Assembly (NCBI GenBank): GCA_016458225.1
Contig: JAEMGR010000003.1
Coordinates: 620,001-684,000, forward strand
DNA from: Myxococcaceae bacterium JPH2
Lineage (GTDB): Bacteria; Myxococcota; Myxococcia; Myxococcales; Myxococcaceae
Length of the DNA stretch: 64,000 nt
Reading direction: 5' to 3'
The notes below the pieces were generated by a model. The model was given only the letters and a program-made list of their open reading frames with translations. It was not told the DNA's origin and searched no databases. Numbering within the stretch: position 1 is the stretch's first letter; each line of letters opens with the position of its first letter. The translations under genes and the position numbers were made by a program. Shown here in pieces: positions 1 to 7,356 of the stretch.

Positions 1-333
1 CGCACCATCGTCGGGTTCTTCATCACCAGCCCGGAGGTGGTCGAGATGGCGGTGGGCCTGCTGCACATCGTCCTGTGGAGCTCCGTCATCTTCGGACTGG
101 CCGGCGTGTTCTCCGGCATGATGCGCGCCAGCGGCACGGTGATGGTCCCCACCCTCATCTCCGTGTTCGCCATCCTCGCCGTCGAGGTCCCCGTCGCCTA
201 CGTGCTCAGCGGGCGCATGGGCCTCAACGGCATCTGGACGGCGTACCCGGTCGCGTTCGCCACCATGCTCATCCTGCAGGCCACGTACTACCGGATGGTG
301 TGGAGCCGGCGCGCCATCACGCGGCTCGTCTAG
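1..333 (+). CDS. MATE-family efflux transporter, C-terminal fragment
   Basis: The frame is open from base 1 to the TAG at 331-333, so this is the last 110 residues of a gene that begins before the window. The fragment is hydrophobic, with about three membrane segments, one of them the LHIVLWSSVIFGLAGVFSG stretch. It also has the pattern 'ASGTVMVPTLIS' followed by 'GLNGIWTAYPVAF', which is typical of the last helices of Na+/H+-coupled multidrug and toxin extrusion proteins. MATE proteins have 12 helices and about 450 residues, so roughly three quarters is missing. The substrate cannot be told from this part. Confidence 0.75.
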   Translation, partial: RTIVGFFITSPEVVEMAVGLLHIVLWSSVIFGLAGVFSGMMRASGTVMVPTLISVFAILAVEVPVAYVLSGRMGLNGIWTAYPVAFATMLILQATYYRMVWSRRAITRLV

Positions 334-343
334 CGGGACGCGC

Positions 344-733
344 TCAACCGAGCAGCGCGGCGATGATGGCGATGAGGGGCGGCCCCGCCTGCATCATCGC
401 CGCGCGCAGGAACCGGCGGTCGCTGCTCAACAGCACCGCCCCCGCGCCCACCATGACGGCCATGGTGAAGAGCACCAGCGTGCGCCCCGGCACCACCGCG
501 CCGGCCAGCACCAGGCCCACGCCCACCAGCGCGCCCACCGCGAGGAAGAGATTGTAGAAGCCCTGGTTGTAGGCCATCCGGCTCAACGTGTCGGCATCCG
601 CCTGCGAGGCAATGCCGAAGCGCTTCCACGTCGCGGGCTTGCGCCACAGCACGCTCTCGAACGCGAAGAAGAGGATGTGGAGCAGGGCGGCAAGCCCCGT
701 CGCGACCAGGGACACGGCGAGAAGGACGGACAC
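344..733 (-). CDS. DUF1304 family small membrane protein
   Basis: A 129-residue protein with four predicted membrane helices. It contains 'ILFFAFESVLWRKP' near the N-terminus and 'NQGFYNLFLAVGALVG' in the middle, which match DUF1304 proteins (about 120 residues, function unknown). I chose the GTG at 733, which places the first helix at the N-terminus and gives the usual family length. An in-frame ATG at 820 would add 29 polar residues and run into the divergent promoter region. The gene points away from the TetR gene 98 bp upstream, so control by that TetR protein is a reasonable inference. It ends 10 bp from the end of the MATE gene on the other strand. Confidence 0.72.
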   Translation of the reverse strand: MSVLLAVSLVATGLAALLHILFFAFESVLWRKPATWKRFGIASQADADTLSRMAYNQGFYNLFLAVGALVGVGLVLAGAVVPGRTLVLFTMAVMVGAGAVLLSSDRRFLRAAMMQAGPPLIAIIAALLG

Positions 734-831
734 GGCGGAATCTCCAGGGTGGCGGAAGTGTATGTGTACCGGTCGATACAGTTTACCGGGACCATGGTTC
801 ATCCGGTACGGTCCCGTCAACAGGAGCGAGA
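734..831. promoter_or_regulatory. Divergent promoter region with candidate TetR operator
   Basis: This 98-bp gap separates the divergent DUF1304 and tetR genes. It holds an inverted repeat CGGGACC (787-793) / GGTCCCG (810-816) with a 16-bp spacer, and nested in it TACCGG (784-789) / CCGGTA (803-808). Long-armed inverted repeats between a tetR gene and a divergent target are the usual place for autoregulation. Operator function is inferred. Confidence 0.45.
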
Positions 832-1425
832 ATGGCGCGCACGCGCACCTTCAACACGGATGAGGCCGTTCGCGCGGCGCGGGACCTCTTCTGGGAGCGC
901 GGCTACGAGGCGACGTCGCTGGCGGACCTCGAGGACGCCACGGGCCTGGGGCGCTCCAGCCTCTATCAAGCGTTCGGCAGCAAGCGCGGCCTCTACGATG
1001 CCGCCGTCGAGCACTACCTCCGGCACGTCATCGCGCCGCTGATTGCTCCGCTCGAGGCGCCGGGCGCCACGCGCCAGGACGTCGCGGAATACTTCCGGAC
1101 CCTCTCCGAACGACTGTCGCGTCAGCTCGGCCTGGGCGTCGGGCGCGGCTGCCTCATCCTGCAGACGACCAGCGAGCTGGCGGTTCGGGACGCCGCGGCC
1201 CGTGAGGTCGGGCGCACGTACCGTGAGCGCCTGCTGGCGGCGTTCATCCATGCCCTCACCCCGCCGCGCGGCGCGGGAACGGACGCGGCGAGGGCCACGC
1301 GGGAGCGGCGCGGTCAGCTCCTGGTGGGCGCCGTGACGGCCATCCTGGTCACCACGCGCATCGACCTGAAGGCGGCGCTCGCGCTGTGCCAGGCCACGCT
1401 CGCGGAGGTCGACGCCTGGGCCTGA
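832..1425 (+). CDS. TetR/AcrR family transcriptional regulator
   Basis: A 197-residue protein of normal TetR length. The N-terminal helix-turn-helix spans about residues 8-55: 'AARDLFWERGYEATSLADL' followed by 'GLGRSSLYQAFGSKRGLY'. The C-terminal half has the 'GRGCLILQTTSELA' pattern of the AcrR/TetR_C ligand-binding group. These proteins are mostly repressors released by small hydrophobic ligands. The nearest likely target is the divergent DUF1304 gene, and possibly the MATE gene beyond it. The ATG at 832 directly precedes the HTH and has a purine-rich 'aggagcg' upstream. Confidence 0.88.
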   Translation: MARTRTFNTDEAVRAARDLFWERGYEATSLADLEDATGLGRSSLYQAFGSKRGLYDAAVEHYLRHVIAPLIAPLEAPGATRQDVAEYFRTLSERLSRQLGLGVGRGCLILQTTSELAVRDAAAREVGRTYRERLLAAFIHALTPPRGAGTDAARATRERRGQLLVGAVTAILVTTRIDLKAALALCQATLAEVDAWA

Positions 1426-1530
1426 ACGGCCGCCGCCCGGACGGGTGAACGAGAGAGCCAGACCTTGCGGCCCTCGCACGCCGAGCCGACCTCAAGGGGA
1501 GAACCCCTGCATCTCCCACGAGGGACCGCC

Positions 1531-1998
1531 ATGGCCACCATCGACAACGCCGCCATCCTCCGAGACATCTACCAGGCCTTCAACGACAAGAACGTCCAGC
1601 GCGTGGGCGAGCTGTCCCTCCCCGACGCGCGCATCATCCGAGTCCCCTCGGGCGAGTCGCTGAGCGTCTTCGACGACTTCCAGGGCTGGGCCACCGCCTT
1701 CCCGGACGGCCAGGTCGAGGTCACCCAGATGGTGGCCCAGGGCGACTGCGTGATGGCGGAGATCATCGGGCGGGGCACGCACCTGGGCCCGCTCAGCAGT
1801 CCGCAGGGCCCCATCGCCCCCACCCAGCGCCGCGTGGAGCTGCGATTGGTGGACGTCTACCTCTTCCGAGACGGCAAGGTCACCGGCGGGCGCACGTACT
1901 TCGACGCGATGAGCCTGATGCGGCAGCTCGGCCTGCTGCGCGCGCCCGAGGCCCCGGCCCGCGCAACCTCCGAATCGCGCCCCGAGGCCCGACACTGA
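1531..1998 (+). CDS. SnoaL/NTF2-like fold protein (ester cyclase type)
   Basis: A 155-residue protein. It starts with 'ILRDIYQAFNDKNVQRVGEL', the first helix of SnoaL-like domains, and contains 'VYLFRDGKVTGGRTYFDA', the usual last two strands. The family includes polyketide cyclases, but most bacterial members bind unknown small molecules. The ATG at 1531 is preferred because the family domain begins immediately after it; an upstream in-frame start (1465) would add low-complexity residues. It lies 105 bp after tetR on the same strand and could be co-transcribed. The last 20 residues are Ala/Arg/Glu-rich and probably disordered. The substrate is unknown. Confidence 0.7.
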   Translation: MATIDNAAILRDIYQAFNDKNVQRVGELSLPDARIIRVPSGESLSVFDDFQGWATAFPDGQVEVTQMVAQGDCVMAEIIGRGTHLGPLSSPQGPIAPTQRRVELRLVDVYLFRDGKVTGGRTYFDAMSLMRQLGLLRAPEAPARATSESRPEARH

Positions 1999-2037
1999 GC
2001 CGCGCCGCGGGAGGGCGTCTCGGTTAGAAACGGATCC

Positions 2038-2670
2038 ATGACCTCCCCTGCAGTCGGCCCGACGCCCTACCAGCTCCGCACCCCTCGTCTGCTCCTGCGC
2101 TGCCTGTCCCCTTCGGACGCGGAGGCGCGCAAGGACGCCTTCGACTCCAGCGGCACGCACCTGGATGACCTGTTCCCGCCTCCCCCCGAGGGGCGCATGA
2201 CGCTGGACGCGCACGCCGCCCTGCTGCGGCGATTCCGCGGGAGCTTCGACCTGGACCAGGACCGCTTCTACGGCGCCTTCGAGCCGACCACGGGCAAGCT
2301 CCTGGGCGAGACGGGCGTGCTGCGCCGCGCGGGCATCCGCGCGCTGGAGCTGTCCTACTGGCTGCGCCGCGACGCGGTGGGACAGGGCTACGCCGTGGAG
2401 ATGGCGCGGGCGATGATGAAGGTCGCCTTCGTGTTCGACCAGGTGAGCCGCATGGACCTCACCTGCGACGTGGCGAACACGCAGAGCGCCGGGGTGGCCC
2501 AGCGCCTGGGCTTCACCCTGGAGGGCCGCCTGCGCGACCGGCAGCTCGCGCCCCACCACAAGCGGGGCGACATCCTGTGCTTCACGCTGCTCGCCACCGA
2601 GTACGCGAATCAGCCCGCGCACCACCTGCCCATCGAGGCCTTCGACCTCCTGGGCCGCAAGCTCGGCTGA
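2038..2670 (+). CDS. GNAT family N-acetyltransferase, RimJ/RimL-like
   Basis: A 210-residue protein. It opens with 'YQLRTPRLLLRCLSPSDAEA', the standard start of RimJ/RimL-type acetyltransferases. It has the acetyl-CoA-binding region 'LRRDAVGQGYAVEMARAMM' and the closing 'VANTQSAGVAQRLGFTLEGRLRD'. The reaction would be acetyl-CoA-dependent acetylation of a protein N-terminus or a small amine; the acceptor cannot be predicted. The C-terminus has about 30 extra residues after the fold. It converges with the PRMT-like gene with a single base between the two stop codons. Confidence 0.85.
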   Translation: MTSPAVGPTPYQLRTPRLLLRCLSPSDAEARKDAFDSSGTHLDDLFPPPPEGRMTLDAHAALLRRFRGSFDLDQDRFYGAFEPTTGKLLGETGVLRRAGIRALELSYWLRRDAVGQGYAVEMARAMMKVAFVFDQVSRMDLTCDVANTQSAGVAQRLGFTLEGRLRDRQLAPHHKRGDILCFTLLATEYANQPAHHLPIEAFDLLGRKLG

Positions 2671-2671
2671 G

Positions 2672-3670
2672 TCAGGTCGCGGCCACCCGCCAGCGCCAGC
2701 CGTTCACATCCTCCAGCCGCGGCACGGAGAGCTGAAGGGTGAGCAGGTCGCCCGCGCGCACCGTCTGCGGCTCCACGCGCAGCAGCATCATTCCCCAGTG
2801 CGTGCGCGGCGAGCCGGGCCCGGTGTCGAACGCGTTGTGCTCATCGAACGCGACGCGGAAGTACACGACGAACCCGTCCAGCATCCCGCCCAGCCGGACC
2901 TCGCGTCGGTAGGAGAGCGAGGTCGGAAGCTGCTCGGCGTCCAAGGTGTCCAGGTCCACCGACAGCACGGGCGCGGGGGTGCACAGGAGCGCCTCCACCT
3001 CGTTCTGCCGGATGAGCTTGCGGAAGTACGAAGGCGGCAGCGACGTGTACCGCGTGCGCAGGCTGGAGAAGTCCACCGGCCCCACCTTCTGCGTCCAGAG
3101 GAAGGGCGTGCGGAACTCGGGCCGCAGACAGACGGGCTCGACGAAGAGCTGGAAGCGCGCGGGCAGGATGCGCCCCTTGGGCTTGAGCAGCCGTGTCCGC
3201 GCGTCCACCAGGTTCTCCACCAACCGCTCGTTGAAGAGCGCGTCCCCCAGCTGCTCGTGGATGATGACGTCCACCTTCCGGGGCAGCGCCAACCGCTGGC
3301 TGTGCATGCGGTGGAAGTGGATGCGGCGCGCCAGGCCATTCGCCTCCGCCACGGCCTGCGCCGCGGCGATGATGGGCGAGTGGTCCACCGCGTGGACCTC
3401 GGCGCCTTGGGCGGCGCACAACAGGGCGAGCACCCCGTTGCCCGTTCCCAGGTCCAGCACCGTCTGCCCTGGCGTGACGTGCTCGGTGATGGCCTTTTGG
3501 TAGGCCGTCATCCGCACCCGGTCCGCCAGCATCCGGTCGTGCTCGTAATAGTCGGCGAACTCGCGGGCATTGAGCGCCTTGTCATAGGCGTTCCGAACCC
3601 CGGGCATCCGCACGAGGCGATCCTTGAGCTCCACCAACACCTTCATCGGGACATCCACCAGGTCGAACAT
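2672..3670 (-). CDS. Protein arginine methyltransferase (PRMT)-like SAM enzyme
   Basis: A 332-residue Rossmann methyltransferase. The SAM-binding motif I is 'VLDLGTGNGVLALLCAAQG' (residues 71-89). Three features point to the PRMT family rather than a generic methyltransferase. The N-terminal 'YYEHDRMLADRVRMTAY' matches the PRMT YFxxY-type region. 'HEQLGDALFNE' puts E139 and E148 nine residues apart, exactly the double-E loop spacing that binds the guanidinium group. 'RTHWGMMLLRVE' carries a THW loop (290-292) before the beta-barrel end. Eukaryotic PRMTs methylate protein arginines; the bacterial substrate is unknown. The ATG at 3670 is used because longer forms add basic, low-complexity residues. 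It is divergent from the lrp-type gene. Confidence 0.75.
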   Translation of the reverse strand: MFDLVDVPMKVLVELKDRLVRMPGVRNAYDKALNAREFADYYEHDRMLADRVRMTAYQKAITEHVTPGQTVLDLGTGNGVLALLCAAQGAEVHAVDHSPIIAAAQAVAEANGLARRIHFHRMHSQRLALPRKVDVIIHEQLGDALFNERLVENLVDARTRLLKPKGRILPARFQLFVEPVCLRPEFRTPFLWTQKVGPVDFSSLRTRYTSLPPSYFRKLIRQNEVEALLCTPAPVLSVDLDTLDAEQLPTSLSYRREVRLGGMLDGFVVYFRVAFDEHNAFDTGPGSPRTHWGMMLLRVEPQTVRAGDLLTLQLSVPRLEDVNGWRWRVAAT

Positions 3671-3828
3671 GGTCGCGACTGGTAGGGCCGACGACCGCCG
3701 GGCGGAAGGGCTCGCGAGGGCGGCTGCCCATCCGTGAACAAGCCATGTGTCGCCTGACCGCCGTGGCCCCAACGCCCGCCCTCGCCCCCCATCCCCACGC
3801 GCGTCCGCCCCGCAGCTGTGGCACTATT

Positions 3829-3863
3829 CGTTTGAATGCAAACGGGCTTGCCTTTCAGGCAAG
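3829..3863. promoter_or_regulatory. Two adjacent inverted repeats upstream of the Lrp/AsnC gene
   Basis: CGTTTG (3829-3834) / CAAACG (3839-3844) is a perfect 6-bp inverted repeat with a 4-bp spacer. Three bases on, CTTGCCT (3847-3853) / AGGCAAG (3857-3863) is a perfect 7-bp repeat with a 3-bp spacer. The next 57 bp before the ATG are unusually AT-rich for this genome (ATATAAATT, TATAAAAATAA) and probably contain the promoter. The position suggests an autoregulatory Lrp operator; this is inference. Confidence 0.45.
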
Positions 3864-3920
3864 GGGCATATAAATTCACTGTCCATCGAGAGAAGCGCCT
3901 ATAAAAATAAGGTTCATCTC

Positions 3921-4391
3921 ATGGACGAACTCGACTATCGCATCGTGGAACAACTCCAGCGTGACGGCCGCGCCACGCAGCTGGAGCTGTCTCGCGGCGT
4001 CGGGTTGTCGCAGCCTGCGGTGGCGGAGCGGATCCGCAAGCTGGAGGAGCGCGGGGTCATCACCGGCTACACGGCGCGGGTGGACGCGACGAAGCTGGGC
4101 AAGGACATCACCGCGTTCATCGGGGTGAGCATCGAGCACCCGAAGCACTTCGAGGGCTTCGCGAAGAAGGTGCTCGCGCTGCCCGACGTGCTCGAGGCGC
4201 ATCGGGTGGCGGGGCAGGACTCGTACATCCTCAAGGTGAAGACGGCGAACACGCGGACGCTGGACACGCTCCTCGTGGAGACCCTCCGCACCATCCCCGG
4301 CGTCACCCGAACGAACACCACCATCGTCTTGTCGACCCTCAAAGAGGACACGCATGTGCGCGTCCTTCCCGAGCAGCTGAAAGGAGCCTGA
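3921..4391 (+). CDS. Lrp/AsnC family transcriptional regulator
   Basis: A 156-residue protein of standard Lrp length. The N-terminal winged HTH is 'LDYRIVEQLQRDGRATQLEL' and 'VGLSQPAVAERIRKLEERG'. The C-terminal RAM domain includes 'HRVAGQDSYILKVKTANTR', where amino-acid ligands bind, and 'IPGVTRTNTTIVLSTLKED'. The ATG at 3921 is at the family start; upstream in-frame sequence is AT-rich promoter. The aminotransferase gene begins 3 bases after the stop, so the pair is an operon. The regulator probably senses an amino acid that the enzyme consumes. Confidence 0.9.
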   Translation: MDELDYRIVEQLQRDGRATQLELSRGVGLSQPAVAERIRKLEERGVITGYTARVDATKLGKDITAFIGVSIEHPKHFEGFAKKVLALPDVLEAHRVAGQDSYILKVKTANTRTLDTLLVETLRTIPGVTRTNTTIVLSTLKEDTHVRVLPEQLKGA

Positions 4392-4394
4392 AAC

Positions 4395-5612
4395 ATGAGT
4401 GCGGACGGTATGAGCGCATCCCTCCCCCCTGTGCCGGGCATCCGGCTGGCCCAGCGCATGTCGCGGATGAAGACGTCTGCGGTGCGCGAGATCCTCAAGG
4501 TCGCCGAGCGCCCGGACATCCTGTCGTTCGCGGGCGGGCTGCCCGCGCCCGAGCTCTTCCCGCTGGAGGCCATCGCCGAGGCGCACGCGGAGACGTTCGC
4601 CACGGAGGGCCGCGCCGCGCTCCAGTACAGCACCACCGAGGGCTTCCTGCCCCTGCGTGAGTGGATCGCCGCCGACCTCGGCCGGCGGGGTCGCTCGCCG
4701 CATCCGGATCAGGTGCTGATGACGAGCGGCTCGCAGCAGGGCATCGACCTGGTCGCCAAGGTGCTGCTGGACCCCGGCGACGTGGTGATGGTGGAGAACC
4801 CCAGCTACCTGGCCGCGCTGCAGACCTTCGGCGGCTACGAGGTGGAGTTCGCCACCGTGAACAGCGATGAGCACGGCATGCGCACGGACGACCTGGAGCG
4901 CATGGTGCGCGAGCGGCGCCCGAAGCTCGTCTACCTCATCCCCAACTTCCAGAACCCCTCCGGCACCACGCTGTCGCTGGAGCGCCGCAAGGCGCTGGTG
5001 CGGCTGGCCCAGGAGCACCGCTTCACGATCCTCGAGGACGACCCGTACGGCGAGCTGCGCTTCCGCGGGGAGCACCTGCCGTCGCTCTTCTCGCTGGATG
5101 ACCAGGGCGTGGTCGTCTCGCTCGGCACCTTCTCCAAGACGCTGGCCCCGGGCCTGCGGCTGGGCTGGGTGACGGGCCCGCGCGACATCCTCAAGGGGCT
5201 CACCATCGCCAAGCAGGCCACGGACCTGCACACGGCCACGCTCGCGCAGCGCGCCACCGCGCGGCTCCTGGCCCGCTTTGACTACGCCGGGCACCTGAGC
5301 GCCCTACGCCCCGTCTACGGCGAGCGCGCCACCGCGATGATGACCGCGCTGGAGCGCCACATGCCGGCGGGCACGCGCTGGACGCGCCCCGAGGGCGGCA
5401 TGTTCCTGTGGGTGGAGCTGCCGCGCGGGCTGGACGCCGCCGCGCTGCTGCCCAAGGCCCTGGACCAGAAGGTCGCCTTCGTCCCCGGCGCGCCCTTCTT
5501 CGCCACGCAGCCGCGCACGGAGTTCATGCGCCTCAACTACTCCAACCGCTCGCCCGAGTTCATCGCCGAGGGCATGCGCCGCCTGGGCGCCGTCATCGCC
5601 GAGGCGCGCTAG
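4395..5612 (+). CDS. PLP-dependent class I/II aminotransferase (LysN/2-aminoadipate type)
   Basis: A 405-residue fold-type I aminotransferase. It has 'SFAGGLPAPELFP' at the N-terminus, 'TSGSQQGIDLVAKVLLDPGD' for cofactor binding, 'PNFQNPSGTT', the Asp/Tyr of 'EDDPYGELRF', and the Schiff-base lysine K248 in 'TFSKTLAPGLRLGW'. The domain set matches the 2-aminoadipate / aromatic / valine-pyruvate group related to MocR C-termini, but without a DNA-binding domain. It would move an amino group to 2-oxoglutarate or pyruvate in the cytoplasm; the amino-acid substrate is not certain. It forms an operon with the Lrp-type regulator. Confidence 0.87.
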   Translation: MSADGMSASLPPVPGIRLAQRMSRMKTSAVREILKVAERPDILSFAGGLPAPELFPLEAIAEAHAETFATEGRAALQYSTTEGFLPLREWIAADLGRRGRSPHPDQVLMTSGSQQGIDLVAKVLLDPGDVVMVENPSYLAALQTFGGYEVEFATVNSDEHGMRTDDLERMVRERRPKLVYLIPNFQNPSGTTLSLERRKALVRLAQEHRFTILEDDPYGELRFRGEHLPSLFSLDDQGVVVSLGTFSKTLAPGLRLGWVTGPRDILKGLTIAKQATDLHTATLAQRATARLLARFDYAGHLSALRPVYGERATAMMTALERHMPAGTRWTRPEGGMFLWVELPRGLDAAALLPKALDQKVAFVPGAPFFATQPRTEFMRLNYSNRSPEFIAEGMRRLGAVIAEAR

Positions 5613-5627
5613 TCCCCTCGGGGCTCA

Positions 5628-5682
5628 CCCCGGCCCCACAACGCGCCGCGTCGTCATTCGCGGCGCGCGGGAGGGGCCGGGG
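5628..5682 (+). terminator. Long nested hairpin after the aminotransferase operon
   Basis: The outer arms CCCCGGCCCC (5628-5637) and GGGGCCGGGG (5673-5682) pair perfectly. Inside them CGCGCCGCG (5642-5650) pairs with CGCGGCGCG (5659-5667). The hairpin starts 15 bp after the stop codon. It is followed by 'aagttgaagcttgattc', not a strict T-run. I read it as a transcription terminator. Confidence 0.6.
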
Positions 5683-5819
5683 AAGTTGAAGCTTGATTCA
5701 GGTTTCAGGTGTCTCCGCGCTGGTCAGCGCGTCGGGGGTTGCGTAGCCTGCGCGCAACTTTTCCGGCGGCGGGCGGGCGCAATGCCTCCGCGTGTCGCCC
5801 CACTCGTGGAGAGGCACCG

Positions 5820-6566
5820 ATGCAGCTGAAGGACCTGAAGATCATCGTGACGGGCGGCGCGCAGGGCATGGGCGCGCACTTCGCGGCGCGCATCGCGGAA
5901 GCGGGCGGCCAGGTGGCCGTGGGTGACGTGAACGAGGAGCGCCTCGCCGCGCTGCCCGCGGGCATCCACCGCCGCAAGCTGGACGTGTCCAGCGAGGAGG
6001 ACATCACGTCCTTCGTGCAGTGGGCGCACGGCGCCATGGGCGGCCTCAACGGCCTCATCAACAACGCGGGCATCCTGCGCGACGCGCTGCTCGTGAAGAA
6101 GGACCGGACCACCGGCCAGGTGAAGAAGCTCTCCACCGCGGACTGGAACGCCGTCATCGGCGTCAACCTCACCGGCGCCACGCTGATGGTGCGCGAGGTG
6201 GTGGCGAAGATGGCCGAGACGGACCAGGGCCCCGGCGTCATCGTCAACATGTCGTCCATCGCGCGGCACGGCAACCGCGGGCAGTCCAACTACGTGTCCG
6301 CCAAGGCCGCGCTCGCCGCCAACACCGTCACGTGGTCGCGCGAGTTCGCCCCGTTCCGCATCCGCGTGGGCGCCGTGGCCCCGGGCATGATTGAGACGCC
6401 CATGACCCAGGGCATGAACCAGAAGGCCCGCGACGCGCTGGTGGCCAGCATCCCCGTGGGCCGCATCGGCGTGCCCGAGGACATCTGGGTCGCCGTGAAG
6501 TTCATCATCGAGTGCGACTACTTCAACGGCCGCACCATCGACGTGGACGGCGGCCTCAACTTCTAG
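5820..6566 (+). CDS. Short-chain dehydrogenase/reductase (FabG-like)
   Basis: A 248-residue classical SDR. It has the cofactor loop 'IIVTGGAQGMGAHFA' (TGxxxGxG), 'LINNAGI', the active-site serine in 'NMSSIA' (145/146) and YxxxK with Y158 and K162. 'VAPGMIETPM' and the C-terminal 'FNGRTIDVDGGLNF' are typical of 3-oxoacyl-ACP reductases and 3-hydroxyacyl-CoA dehydrogenases. An aspartate (GD) after strand 2 suggests a preference for NAD(H). The ATG at 5820 follows a 'ggagagg' ribosome binding site; longer in-frame starts add Arg-rich sequence. It appears monocistronic. The substrate is undefined. Confidence 0.87.
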   Translation: MQLKDLKIIVTGGAQGMGAHFAARIAEAGGQVAVGDVNEERLAALPAGIHRRKLDVSSEEDITSFVQWAHGAMGGLNGLINNAGILRDALLVKKDRTTGQVKKLSTADWNAVIGVNLTGATLMVREVVAKMAETDQGPGVIVNMSSIARHGNRGQSNYVSAKAALAANTVTWSREFAPFRIRVGAVAPGMIETPMTQGMNQKARDALVASIPVGRIGVPEDIWVAVKFIIECDYFNGRTIDVDGGLNF

Positions 6567-6846
6567 CCGCGCGCGCCATGGACTGGGGCTGTCGGCCACT
6601 CGACACAGTCGTGCGACCGACGGCCCAATGGCCAGATGGCGAAGCAATCCCGAACTTCTAGGTTAATCGGGAAGAAGCAGCCCTTCCGTCTGTTCCAAAC
6701 TGGCGAGAACGACGGGCCTGGCCACTTCCCAAGCAGGGCGGCCACGACACCGCCCACGCGGGTGGTGCGAAGACGCCACCTGGGGTCGCCTTCCGTGACA
6801 CGGGAAGCGGGGCCCAGACGAGGGGCGCGCGGCGAGGGGCGCCCAA
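6567..6846. other. Intergenic region, 280 bp
   Basis: Lies between the SDR stop and the end of the minus-strand gene that ends at 6847. It contains only short arginine-rich open frames without codon bias or a ribosome binding site. I see no RNA gene or mobile element. Confidence 0.5.
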
Positions 6847-7356
6847 CTAGGAGTTGCGATCGAGCGGCATCATCGTGCCGGCTTCGAACTCCGGCGTCCG
6901 GCGAAGTTGGTCCAACACGCGCGGAGAACAGCGGAGGTGGAGCATGGGCAAGGAACCGCCCGGCTCGCTGACAGCGCGTACCGCGCCAATGAGCTGATGC
7001 GCTTCCAGCCAGCGCATGAAGCTCTCGCGGAAGCGTGCGTGCTCGGCGAGGCCGGCTTGATAGACCTCTGCCCTGGAGCGCGCGGGCACGGGTGAAGACA
7101 CACGTCCGCGCGGAGCCGGATGCTCCCGGGGCATGACGGTGACGTCTATCCAGTCGGCGGAGACCTCCATGCCCGACGCGCCAGGCAACGGGCGCACTCC
7201 TCCCGACATCCCTCCCGGCAAAGGACGGACCGTCGAGGTCGTCCGGGGCGGCATCTCACCAGGCTCGCCCGGCACGCCAGCTTTCCTGCTCATGGCCACA
7301 TCCTTCCCAGGTCCGGTGCTCCACACGGCACCGGCCCCGGCAGCTACCGCCGTCAC
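6847..7356 (-). CDS. Small protein coupled to a subtilase; possible separate propeptide/inhibitor
   Basis: Unrecognised protein of up to 169 residues. A GTG start (7356-7354) overlaps the TGA of the upstream protease gene as GTGA, so the two are probably translationally coupled; an ATG at 7293 is the alternative. The first 90 residues are Pro/Gly-rich. The last 80 form a compact domain: a strand 'DWIDVTVMP', a helix around 'FRESFMRWLEAHQL', a strand 'LPMLHLRCS', a helix 'PRVLDQLRRTPEFEAG' and a final strand. This alpha/beta order is that of inhibitor-I9/subtilisin propeptides, which chaperone and inhibit the protease. The role is inferred from layout and context, with no strong motif. There is no signal peptide. 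Confidence 0.55.
   Translation of the reverse strand: MTAVAAGAGAVWSTGPGKDVAMSRKAGVPGEPGEMPPRTTSTVRPLPGGMSGGVRPLPGASGMEVSADWIDVTVMPREHPAPRGRVSSPVPARSRAEVYQAGLAEHARFRESFMRWLEAHQLIGAVRAVSEPGGSLPMLHLRCSPRVLDQLRRTPEFEAGTMMPLDRNS

Noticed and set aside
75-557. Long plus-strand Arg/His-rich frame across the MATE end and DUF1304 gene
   Set aside because: It overlaps two better-supported genes and has no family features; a third-position GC shadow.
3821-3838. TGGCAC near the Lrp gene as a possible sigma-54 promoter
   Set aside because: The -24 element resembles the consensus, but no GC pair occurs at the required -12 distance.
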